Part shown: piece after piece, positions 1 to 7,378 of the stretch
Numbering within the stretch: the first letter of the stretch is position 1
Layout of the letters: each line of letters begins with the position of its first letter
Assembly: GCF_003048255.1 (NCBI RefSeq)
Contig: NZ_CP028487.1
Span: 806,001-870,000, forward strand
DNA length: 64,000 bases
Source of the DNA: Yersinia massiliensis
GTDB lineage: Bacteria > Pseudomonadota > Gammaproteobacteria > Enterobacterales > Enterobacteriaceae
Reading direction: 5' to 3'
Position numbers and translations under genes: made by a program
The notes under the pieces: generated by a model
The model's database searches: none
The model's input: the letters and a program-made list of their open reading frames with translations, nothing else
What the model was told of the DNA's origin: nothing

Positions 1-431
1 TCTTCATCCGGCACGGTGCCGGTTAACACATAGCCTTCACCGTACTTTTTGATATCAATATCACTGCCGGGATATTCTTCCGCCATCTCTTTTTTAATGT
101 TGCCTAACAGAGGATCGACGACAATATTCATTGTCATGAGCGTGGCATTGTTCTCTCCACCGTATATCTCAAGACTGGCTCGGCCATTTTCTCTGGCAAA
201 TATGACGACTTGCTTCTCATCAATGACTTCATAGTCGGCAACATCAGGATTAGATATAAAAACCGTATCTACAGCCGCATTCACTTTTAGGGTTCGGGCT
301 TCGCCTTTCTCCATATAGATATCTTGGGCAAAAGCAGCCCCTGTCATCAGTATTATTACCGTCAAAACGGTCAGAATTCGTGTGGGTAAATATCTGAAAT
401 GATTCAGATATCGCCGGAAGTTATTTGCCAT
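1..431 (-). CDS. rcpA: Tad pilus secretin RcpA/CpaC, N-terminal part (runs off left edge)
   Basis: Partial gene. Translating the minus strand from the ATG at 429-431 gives an uninterrupted reading frame to the window edge (about 143 residues). It starts with a signal peptide (charged start, hydrophobic core LTVLTVIILMTG, then AFA|Q). The mature N-terminus is rich in short beta strands, with motifs typical of the N-domain of type II/Tad secretins (VNAAVDTVFISNPDVADYEV, then a BON-like stretch IKKEMAEEYPGSDIDI). Secretins of this family form the outer-membrane ring through which the Flp pilus passes; the ring-forming C-terminal part lies outside the window. Only 3 bp separate it from rcpC, so the two are co-transcribed. 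Family assignment rests on the N-domain and on the neighbouring rcpC, tadV and flp genes. Confidence 0.85.
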   Translation of the reverse strand, partial: MANNFRRYLNHFRYLPTRILTVLTVIILMTGAAFAQDIYMEKGEARTLKVNAAVDTVFISNPDVADYEVIDEKQVVIFARENGRASLEIYGGENNATLMTMNIVVDPLLGNIKKEMAEEYPGSDIDIKKYGEGYVLTGTVPDE

Positions 432-434
432 AAA

Positions 435-1319
435 TTAACCTTTTTTCCCTTTTAATTGACGAATATTCTCCGGCAGCGTTTCATCTGTAGAGCTTGCTTT
501 ATTCTTAGCAAAACTGGCCGGGAATATGATGAAATCACCATAAGGATCAAGGGTATATAATCGCTTAATATCATGATCACTTAATTCCACATACAGTTTT
601 GCACTGCTTTCAGGTCTGGGTTTAGCGACGTTACTGTTCTCTGTCTTGGTATCTTTCTTTATCATTTTATTAATATCAGATACCACGCCATTACTGCCGG
701 TTTGGTCCATATACAATAATTTTTTGGCGCTTAATATCGGCAGTACTTTCGTTCCATTAAAATTCCCGATACGACGGATTTCAGGTTCAACGCGCTGTAA
801 AATTTGTGTTTTATATCCCGAGATAATCATGTTGTAGCGAAAGTAAACATCGACATATTCGCCTGCCTTAGTTGTCGCTAATTGTGAGATTTGTTGTTCA
901 CTCAAGTTGAATGAATAAACGCGATACCCTGGTGTCACCATTTGCGATAAATAGGCAGGAGAACCTGGCATAGCAACTTGACTGGAACGTATGCGGCTAT
1001 TCGCATTGATATTATCTAACGTGACATAACCGACCATAAACAGCTGACCAGCCTCTTGTTCTTCCACCAACCAATGCCCTGGCTCCAGTAAGACGGTTTC
1101 TATCTTTATATCTTGTTCGGTAATAATAGAGCCTGCCTTCAGTCCAATTTTAGCAACCGCGAAGTTGACAGAAACTTGCTCTATTGCTGGTTTTTTTTCT
1201 ACTTGAGAACTGACGTTGCTAACCTGCTCATCATTTTTACCGCCGGAAAAAATAAAAATACCTATTCCACCAATTAAGATGAGTAGTACTGCCATGGCCA
1301 TGATTATTTTTTGATTCAC
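435..1319 (-). CDS. rcpC: Flp/Tad pilus assembly protein RcpC/CpaB
   Basis: 294 residues with one N-terminal membrane anchor (about residues 5-25) and the rest predicted periplasmic. The segment AKIGLKAGSIITEQDIKIE is the SAF-type beta-clip motif of the CpaB/RcpC family, which works next to the secretin in Tad pilus assembly. A lysine/serine-rich, low-complexity stretch follows near residues 220-240. The start used is GTG at 1317-1319; an in-frame ATG lies six codons downstream (about 1301) and is a reasonable alternative. Order flp-tadV-rcpC-rcpA is the classic start of a tad operon, with very short gaps on both sides. Confidence 0.87.
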   Translation of the reverse strand: MNQKIIMAMAVLLILIGGIGIFIFSGGKNDEQVSNVSSQVEKKPAIEQVSVNFAVAKIGLKAGSIITEQDIKIETVLLEPGHWLVEEQEAGQLFMVGYVTLDNINANSRIRSSQVAMPGSPAYLSQMVTPGYRVYSFNLSEQQISQLATTKAGEYVDVYFRYNMIISGYKTQILQRVEPEIRRIGNFNGTKVLPILSAKKLLYMDQTGSNGVVSDINKMIKKDTKTENSNVAKPRPESSAKLYVELSDHDIKRLYTLDPYGDFIIFPASFAKNKASSTDETLPENIRQLKGKKG

Positions 1320-1345
1320 GTTCCAAGCCCCGTATAATTTTTATC

Positions 1346-1780
1346 TCAAGTGATAAATAAGTCATAAAGAACAAATAAATAGCTTCCTGCTATTGCCACG
1401 CCATAAGGCAATCCACGTGACGGCTGCTTTTTAAGCCTCATCCTGATCAATTCAATGATGGCTAAGCCACTGCCCAGTATCGACATGACCAGTAGGTAGC
1501 CAAAAAAAATGCCATCGGGGAATGTTAGTGCCAGAACGGCGAGTAACTTTATATCACCAGCACCTACGATATTTATCGTGACCAAGATAAATCCGATAGC
1601 CAGTGTGATGAGTGCGTAGGGGTAATTAAATGGCTTATCAAAAATAAGCAATGTGCTGATAACACAAATCAGTAATATAAAAACATCGTGGTTTCTTATT
1701 AACCTGAATCGAATGTCGGTGTAACAAATTCGCATAAGGATACCGAACCACACCAGCGATATCCCATAATTTAGCCACAT
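1346..1780 (-). CDS. tadV: Tad prepilin peptidase (A24 family, TadV/CpaA)
   Basis: About 144 residues, almost wholly hydrophobic with four to six membrane helices. It carries the two aspartates expected of an aspartyl prepilin peptidase: Asp22 in CYTDIRFR and Asp76 in the GxGD motif (VGAGDIKLL). It lacks the N-methylating domain of PilD, which fits the short TadV/CpaA class that cleaves Flp and TadE/F pseudopilins. The frame stays open upstream to a TTG at 1834, but the ATG at 1778-1780 gives the normal family length and was chosen; neither start has a strong Shine-Dalgarno sequence. It lies between flp and rcpC. Confidence 0.88.
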   Translation of the reverse strand: MWLNYGISLVWFGILMRICYTDIRFRLIRNHDVFILLICVISTLLIFDKPFNYPYALITLAIGFILVTINIVGAGDIKLLAVLALTFPDGIFFGYLLVMSILGSGLAIIELIRMRLKKQPSRGLPYGVAIAGSYLFVLYDLFIT

Positions 1781-1871
1781 AAAGTTATTGGTCTCGTTTA
1801 TTATGTATATGCAGTAACACTCACGACTAGCCAATATAGGCTAAAAGTGAGTGTTAACTTAAGGCTACCTA

Positions 1872-2141
1872 CTATGGAGCAGTAGGGAAGGCACTCATAG
1901 ACTGATCTATGCTGTCTTTAATTTTATCGAAAGCAGTAATAATTTTGCCCAAGAAGTTATCACCGCTTGTTCCATCACCCAGAACGATATACAGCATTGC
2001 TGAAACAGCTACAGCGATCATTGAATATTCAATGGCAGTAACACCTTTCTCATTTGTTAACATTTCTTGCAGTTTTTCTTGACCCTTAACTGCCAGAAAT
2101 ACAGATGAGTTCAATACCATGCTTGATGCTTTAGTAAACAT
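1872..2141 (-). CDS. flp: Flp-family type IVb major pilin
   Basis: 89 residues from the ATG at 2139-2141, preceded by a good AAAGGA ribosome site; an upstream in-frame start at 2171 lacks one. The prepilin motif is clear: a leader ending NEKG, cleavage after Gly33, then VTAIEYSMIAVAVS with the conserved Glu at +5 and Tyr at +6 of the mature pilin. The leader is long for a Flp pilin (33 residues), and the mature protein continues past the hydrophobic helix into a charged tail (FDKIKDSIDQS). The mature protein forms the Tad pilus filament after TadV cleavage. It is the first gene of a leftward operon, so the promoter should lie in 2142-2457. Confidence 0.9.
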   Translation of the reverse strand: MFTKASSMVLNSSVFLAVKGQEKLQEMLTNEKGVTAIEYSMIAVAVSAMLYIVLGDGTSGDNFLGKIITAFDKIKDSIDQSMSAFPTAP

Positions 2142-2457
2142 TATAAATCCTTTATAAATGAAATTTAGCAAAGGTAACTTATAAGAGATTTCACTCTGTA
2201 AATAAGTTACGTAATCACTATATTTTTATCCTTAAAATCATGGTAGAGCCAAATTTTATTATTTATCAGTTACAACTCAATATAAGTATTAGGCACAGAT
2301 TTTTATTATTTAGCATAAATTTCACAATGTAAGAACAATGCTTGTATCGCTAGTGACATAATTCTGCCGCTAAGTGATTGTTTTATGTTTGACATCACTA
2401 ATCGGCAGTCTCTATCAGGACTCTATTGGCGTAACATCATATGTTACGAAGTGCATC
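2142..2457. other. Intergenic region upstream of flp
   Basis: About 316 bp of AT-rich sequence between the stop of the MocR-type regulator and the flp start, both genes reading leftward. It must hold the flp operon promoter, but I could not single out a convincing -10/-35 pair. No open frame of interest, and no strong hairpin after the regulator. Confidence 0.5.
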
Positions 2458-3816
2458 TTACTGCTCTTGAGCTATTTTTAGGAAATAGTCGTTGATCAGT
2501 TTTATTTGGTCCATCTCGAGTGCAGCAAAAGGATAAATTATTCTTTTTCCTAACCAGCTAAAACCGAAAGTATCAAAGATTGTAGACATAGGAATTAAAT
2601 GGGACGGGAATTTATCATGGTCAACGGTAATCCCTGGAGGTATTAAAAATGAGAAATATATCGAGCGAGGTATCCCCCATATCTGAGGTTGGCCAAAGGC
2701 TCTACGTAAGCCTTCGGTGGCAAGCTGATACTTTTTACGCCTCTTATGTGCCAGATTAGCGATATCACGGATGATTCTATTTGAGTGTAGATAGTTTGAA
2801 ACTAACCGATAGCTCAGTACAGAATCCTCACTATAGAGTATGTTTTCTAACTGGCTTATTTCAGGATACAAGTCTGCTGGCAACAGGCCGATACTGGCAC
2901 CGTTCTCACTACCGAGGATTAGTGCCATTGAAGAAACATAGATATTCTTTTCACTCGGATGGCTAACGTAGATAGGGCTACTGGTCTTTTCGCTCAAATT
3001 CATCAGCGATAAAGAGTCATCTTCAATGAGCCAAACATGATTTTTTTGGCACCAAGCTGCCAGATAATCCCGCCGTTCTTGGCTTAATACCGCGCCTGTT
3101 GGGAATTGATGAGCAGGGGTGAGATAAATACAGTCTGCACTCAGACTCTCTAGATTTTCTACCTGCAATCCATGTTGATCGACAGGGACCAGAATAATTT
3201 TAAATCCCAGAGAGCTGAAGATATCGTGCACTTTGTTGTAACACGGATATTCAAGAATGATGGTTGGACTGGGTGTTCTCTTCTTAATTGCGACAGCCAC
3301 AGTCAGTAAGAACGAGATAACATTTTTGGTGATAATCGAGGTACTGTAATTAGCTTTTATTCGTCGCATAGAGAGCAACATATCTGACATTAGCTGCCTA
3401 ATATCTAATGGCTCAGTCGTACTGTTTTTACGTAATCTTATTTCCGTAAAGAAATTTCTGACAAATACATCTGGTATTCTCACATCTCTAGCATGATAAA
3501 TCCTATCTTGTTGTGGCTTATTTCCTGCTTTCTCTTTAAACATGACTTTTGTTGTTGATCTTGAGCTTTGATTATCATCGATAATCGTGGAGATAAAATA
3601 ACCACTTCGTTCCTTACTTTGAATGATTCCTAATTTTACCAACTTTTCATATGCACCAATAACGGATGTCCTTGATATCAACAAAGAATCACTCATTGCA
3701 GTAATTGAGGGTAAGTGATCACCAAACTTGAGGTCTCCTTTATTGGTTAATTCTATGATTCCCTTAACAATTTGATTTTGGATGTTATCATTTTTATTAA
3801 TTTTCAAACGTAGCAT
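2458..3816 (-). CDS. MocR/PdxR-type GntR regulator with degenerate aminotransferase domain
   Basis: 452 residues. Residues about 8-75 form a GntR winged helix (IQNQIVKGIIELTNKGDLKF, then SRTSVIGAYEKLVKLGII). The rest resembles a fold-type I aminotransferase as in MocR regulators: TPAHQFPTGAVLSQERR matches the family signature, and WLIEDD matches the EDDY strand. Where the family normally has the PLP-binding lysine (GTFSK-like), this protein reads YVSSMALILGSENGAS with no lysine, and the tyrosine after EDD is serine. It may therefore not bind PLP covalently. ATG start with an AAGGGT site 5-8 bp upstream. It sits between the leftward rcp/flp operon and the rightward tadEFG genes, so a role in pilus control is a reasonable inference, not shown. 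Confidence 0.8.
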   Translation of the reverse strand: MLRLKINKNDNIQNQIVKGIIELTNKGDLKFGDHLPSITAMSDSLLISRTSVIGAYEKLVKLGIIQSKERSGYFISTIIDDNQSSRSTTKVMFKEKAGNKPQQDRIYHARDVRIPDVFVRNFFTEIRLRKNSTTEPLDIRQLMSDMLLSMRRIKANYSTSIITKNVISFLLTVAVAIKKRTPSPTIILEYPCYNKVHDIFSSLGFKIILVPVDQHGLQVENLESLSADCIYLTPAHQFPTGAVLSQERRDYLAAWCQKNHVWLIEDDSLSLMNLSEKTSSPIYVSHPSEKNIYVSSMALILGSENGASIGLLPADLYPEISQLENILYSEDSVLSYRLVSNYLHSNRIIRDIANLAHKRRKKYQLATEGLRRAFGQPQIWGIPRSIYFSFLIPPGITVDHDKFPSHLIPMSTIFDTFGFSWLGKRIIYPFAALEMDQIKLINDYFLKIAQEQ

Positions 3817-4364
3817 AGTTAACCCTTAAAGTGCTTTGAAATACAATGAATTAACGGAAGTAATATATAGCTTATAAAGGCGGGGACAATACCATTATTC
3901 TTATACATAACGCTGAGAATAATAGTTAATTTAACCTTAATTTAACATTATGATATTAATCATCTTAGTGGTTACTTGTGTTTCTTTTAACATGATATCC
4001 AATCTCTTATTAATTGAATTCCTACATAGTGATCAAATAATCAAATGCTTTATGTAAACTAATCACAAATGAAATTCGCACAAGTGATCAGATACTATTT
4101 TTTTATGAGCACAGGTTGCAAGTGACTTAAAATGAGAGTGTTCTATGGTTTTTTTAAAATGATATATATAACTGGGGTTATTATTATTGTAATTTATCTC
4201 TTCTTGTCGTTTAATAACATTGGATATCTTACAAGTCGATCTTGAGTGTGCGTTATTACGTACCACTCATGAATATCTATTGCCTTAATTATTTTATTGT
4301 GGCCGCACGCCCATTTTATCTGACCGATAACTTATGGAACGCTATATGTCTTATGGAACGCTAT
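3817..4364. other. Long AT-rich intergenic region between regulator and tadE
   Basis: About 548 bp between the divergent regulator and tadE. It is strongly AT-rich, with several short TGATCA-like words (around 4029, 4087). The 67-codon minus-strand frame at 4063-4266 has a composition like random AT-rich DNA and no ribosome site, so I do not call it. Promoters for both flanking units should be here. A 19-bp tandem duplication occupies its right end. Confidence 0.5.
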
Positions 4365-4368
4365 ATGT
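4331..4368 (+). repeat. Perfect 2 x 19-bp tandem duplication over the tadE start
   Basis: The 19-bp word CTTATGGAACGCTATATGT occurs at 4331-4349 and again at 4350-4368 with no mismatch. Each copy contains two ATGs; the GGAA in the second copy lies about 6 bp before the ATG at 4365. Because 19 is not a multiple of three, the two copies place their ATGs in different frames. The ATG at 4346 opens an 8-codon frame that stops at a TAG overlapping the tadE start. Confidence 0.9.
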
Positions 4369-4868
4369 ATAGCAACAAGCTTGTACTGACTATTAGGGAA
4401 CGTATCAGATCTGATTCGGGTGCTATTTCACTTGAGTTTGCACTACTGATTGGGCCATTTTTACTTTTAGTATTTCTATTTCTTGAGATTTGTCGCGTTA
4501 TTTTCATCTCTGCTGCATTGGATCTTGCCGTGGCGGAGTCAGGAAGAAGTGCTTCTTTCGATAGCAGTACCGCGACTAATTATCGCGCTAGCTTCATTCA
4601 TAGTTTGGAAAATAATAGCCAGCTATGGCCTTGGTTAGGAAACTCAGATGACATCGATATTGAGGATGTTTTGTATTGCCGAAACGTTGAGGAATTGGTT
4701 GCGAATAGCTGCCGTGCTTCAACCCCAGCAAGCGGGGCGAAATTAGCTGTTTACAGCATCAAATATCACTACAACCCAGTCCTTGCTCAACTATTCCTTT
4801 TGTCTTCTTTTAAAGCCAGCTTACTGAGCCGCAAGGTTGTTTATGTCCAACATTATGAATTGGTGTAA
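4365..4868 (+). CDS. tadE: TadE-like pseudopilin
   Basis: 167 residues from the ATG at 4365. A short basic N-terminus (NKLVLTIRERIRSDSG) is followed by AISLEFALLIGPFLLLVFLFLEICRVIF. This is the TadE arrangement: cleavage after Gly, Glu at +5 and one hydrophobic helix. The C-terminal part is soluble and carries two cysteines (YCRNVEELVANSCR) that could pair. TadE-type proteins are minor pseudopilins processed by TadV. The frame is open upstream to 4242, but 4365 is the only ATG with a fair ribosome site (GGAA, 6 bp); 4353 and 4334 are alternatives within the duplicated block. It overlaps tadF by 26 bp. Confidence 0.8.
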   Translation: MYSNKLVLTIRERIRSDSGAISLEFALLIGPFLLLVFLFLEICRVIFISAALDLAVAESGRSASFDSSTATNYRASFIHSLENNSQLWPWLGNSDDIDIEDVLYCRNVEELVANSCRASTPASGAKLAVYSIKYHYNPVLAQLFLLSSFKASLLSRKVVYVQHYELV

Positions 4869-5493
4869 TCCACCCCTCAGCCGCTTATTTAACAAAAGGT
4901 TATCTTCGGTTAAGTCAGCTGATGGTGCTGTCGCATTAGAGGCATCACTCGTGTTTACGTTGTTTATTGCGCTGATTTATTTCGTCGTGGATCTGGGTCA
5001 GCTCAATCTCAATAAAGGTAAAGCTGAACGGACCTTGCATTCTATTGCTTCTGTGATTCGAGAACGGACTTATCTGTATAACGAAAGGAAACAGGTAGTG
5101 CCAACTGAAGTAGATGATATGGCAAAAGTGGCACTGAGTTTGTTGGGCAGCACATTCCCTGGTAAAGCGGTGGCGGTTCGTCTTGAAACTTTTTATTTCA
5201 CTACCGACAGCGCTGGCGACGCAACCGTTGATAACCGCTGGGTCGATGGCAAGCCACTCACCTTGTCTTATGCCACCGATGATAACTGTGTTTCTTCAGA
5301 CGGCATTTTCACGCCAGCGGATGCGGCAAAAATGACGTTTATCAGCGAACGAACTCAATGGGGATGGGTGCCAATTTACCGCGTCACACTTTGTGTCGAA
5401 CGCAATGACACCAGCGTTTTTTCTGCTTTCATCGGCTCGCTGCTCAAGATGCCGCCGAATATTGCCACTTCAAGCATCGTGATGCCACGTTGA
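4843..5493 (+). CDS. tadF: TadF-like pseudopilin
   Basis: 216 residues from the ATG at 4843, with AAGG 6 bp upstream; an in-frame TTG at 4837 is less likely. After a basic N-terminus comes SADGAVALEASLVFTLFIALIYFVVDL, the TadF-type prepilin motif (cleavage after Gly, Glu at +5, single transmembrane helix). The remaining ~160 residues are soluble and presumably periplasmic, ending with an amphipathic stretch. TadF is a minor pilin of the Tad apparatus, processed by the same peptidase as Flp. The 26-bp overlap with tadE implies translational coupling; tadG follows after 19 bp. Confidence 0.82.
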   Translation: MSNIMNWCNPPLSRLFNKRLSSVKSADGAVALEASLVFTLFIALIYFVVDLGQLNLNKGKAERTLHSIASVIRERTYLYNERKQVVPTEVDDMAKVALSLLGSTFPGKAVAVRLETFYFTTDSAGDATVDNRWVDGKPLTLSYATDDNCVSSDGIFTPADAAKMTFISERTQWGWVPIYRVTLCVERNDTSVFSAFIGSLLKMPPNIATSSIVMPR

Positions 5494-5512
5494 GTGACGG
5501 AGATTTTCAACT

Positions 5513-7357
5513 ATGACCCTCGCTGCTAAGATCCTCACTGCTCAGACCTTCGTTATGACGACCTTCGCGATGACAATTAAGCGATTTTTCAAAACACTCG
5601 CTGATGAAAAAGGTGCGCTAATCGTGATGTATGCGCTGTTATTACCTTTATTAGCGGCGCTGCTTTCCTTGACGCTTGATGGGAGTAACTTGCTCGCTAA
5701 ACAAGCGCGACTCGCCGATATTGTGACGGAGAGTTTAGTCAGTAGTAGTACCCACAGTTATAGCCAACAGGTACGCAGTAGCAATGTATTGAAAGCAAAT
5801 CTGGCTTATCACTTCCCACAAGATTCAGTGTTGAAGAGTGATGTCAATGTGACAGTGACACAAAGCGCTTCAGGCCGAAAATACGATCAGGTTGCAATGG
5901 CTCGCATTAACACTCCGGTCTACTTGCCATTAGTGGTGTTCGGTTTTGAGCCTAAGCAGGCGGTGGCATATCAAAGTCCGGTGTACAAGCAATCGACCTT
6001 ACAAGGTGTCATCACTTTCAGTAACCAAACTGAGTTGGTGGATACCGGAGTCGGCATTGATTCTAACGGTAAACTTTGGGTGTGGGGTTACCGTGACCAT
6101 GGCTTACAAGGCAATGGCTCAAATGGTATTTCAGGCAATGCGGATACCGCGAAACCCGCGATGGTTATTATCCCGCCAGGCGATCCAAACTCGACACTGC
6201 GTATCACTAAGATTGCCGGTGGTATTTATCATCTGGTTGCCTTAGATGAGAATGGTGATGTCTGGAGTTGGGGGCAAGATCTCTATGGTGAAGCGGGGTC
6301 GACGGTGTGTAATGGCACCAAAGTGCTCTATAACCCGACCCCCTGCAAAGTGCTGAGTGGCGTGGTTGATATTGCCGCAGGGGAATACACTACGCTGATG
6401 CAAAAAGCGGATGGCACTTTGTGGTTTCTTGGCGAGTGCCGCTATAACCAGTGTGGTAATAATCGGTATGCGACCACTGCACCTGAACTTGACTTAACGC
6501 GGGTGACGCCAAGACAAATTGTCTTAGGGGGAGAGAAGGTCACGCTGATGGGCGCAGCCTACGAAGGGAGCTTTGCTGTCACCGTGAATGACAGTAACGA
6601 GTATTCGGTCTGGGGTTTTGGCGATAACGAAGGCTGTGGCCTGGGCTTTACTCAGTATGTTCACGGTGGGACTGGCCAGATAGCGAGCCGCAATGATGTG
6701 CGGGGAGGTCAGTCACGATGCCATTATGGCTATCAAGATTATAAGGGCTTATCTGCCTTGCCACGAAAAATCAGTGGCTTGAAAAACTATGCCGATAAAA
6801 TCGTCTACATCTCTGGTGGCAATGGCTGGGGGGCGGCATTACTGGACGATGGTTCGGTGATTGGTTGGGGGACTCATTTCCACTTAGGGCAAAATTACCC
6901 TAGTTATCAATATGAATCTGCTGCGCTGACCAATCTGGAAGTGGCACCGCCTATTGTCATTATGCAAAACGTGAAAACGTTACAGTCACGCTATATCGGG
7001 AGTGCGGCTCTGACACAAGATAATCGGCTGTACACTTGGGGGGGCCATGAGTTGTATCAGGTCTATGGTTCCGGTGTGACACTGCGCGCAGTGGATGTCC
7101 AAACCTTTGCCGTGGGGAAAGAGCATATGTTTTACAGCAACATGAATGGGCAGACTTTTGGTGTCGGCTATCTTGGCGCGAGTGGCGACAAATTCCTGCT
7201 CGGAAACTTCACCAAGTATCTGTCCCATCCATTGAACGGTGTCATTTATGGTCTGGGGGATGTGTATACGGTTAACTGGCCGGGGATAGAATTAGATTTT
7301 ACCAAATATGGTATTGACCTTGGCAGCAGTGGCTATCCCGAACCGATGCCGGAATAG
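5513..7357 (+). CDS. tadG: TadG-like protein with RCC1-type beta-propeller
   Basis: 614 residues. The N-terminus is TadG-like: a cytoplasmic stretch, then DEKGALIVMYALLLPLLAAL, a membrane helix at about 34-58 (TadE/TadG family). From about residue 165 to 560 the protein has at least six repeats of the form LWxWGxxxxxxxG: LWVWGYRDHGLQGNG, DVWSWGQDLYGEAGS, LWFLGECRYNQCGNN, YSVWGFGDNEGCGLG, SVIGWGTHFHLG and RLYTWGGHELYQVYG. These are hallmarks of RCC1/BLIP-II propeller blades. TadG proteins usually carry a von Willebrand-like or other surface domain here; a propeller suggests a tip or surface adhesin, which is inference. Several cysteines in the blades could form disulfides. GGAG lies 9 bp before the ATG. 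Last gene of the tadEFG unit. Confidence 0.8.
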   Translation: MTLAAKILTAQTFVMTTFAMTIKRFFKTLADEKGALIVMYALLLPLLAALLSLTLDGSNLLAKQARLADIVTESLVSSSTHSYSQQVRSSNVLKANLAYHFPQDSVLKSDVNVTVTQSASGRKYDQVAMARINTPVYLPLVVFGFEPKQAVAYQSPVYKQSTLQGVITFSNQTELVDTGVGIDSNGKLWVWGYRDHGLQGNGSNGISGNADTAKPAMVIIPPGDPNSTLRITKIAGGIYHLVALDENGDVWSWGQDLYGEAGSTVCNGTKVLYNPTPCKVLSGVVDIAAGEYTTLMQKADGTLWFLGECRYNQCGNNRYATTAPELDLTRVTPRQIVLGGEKVTLMGAAYEGSFAVTVNDSNEYSVWGFGDNEGCGLGFTQYVHGGTGQIASRNDVRGGQSRCHYGYQDYKGLSALPRKISGLKNYADKIVYISGGNGWGAALLDDGSVIGWGTHFHLGQNYPSYQYESAALTNLEVAPPIVIMQNVKTLQSRYIGSAALTQDNRLYTWGGHELYQVYGSGVTLRAVDVQTFAVGKEHMFYSNMNGQTFGVGYLGASGDKFLLGNFTKYLSHPLNGVIYGLGDVYTVNWPGIELDFTKYGIDLGSSGYPEPMPE

Positions 7358-7378
7358 CCCTATTACGGTGAGTATTGA

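Noticed and set aside
4063..4266. 67-codon minus-strand frame in the regulator-tadE gap.
   Set aside because: Composition is that of random AT-rich DNA, with no ribosome site and no recognisable features.
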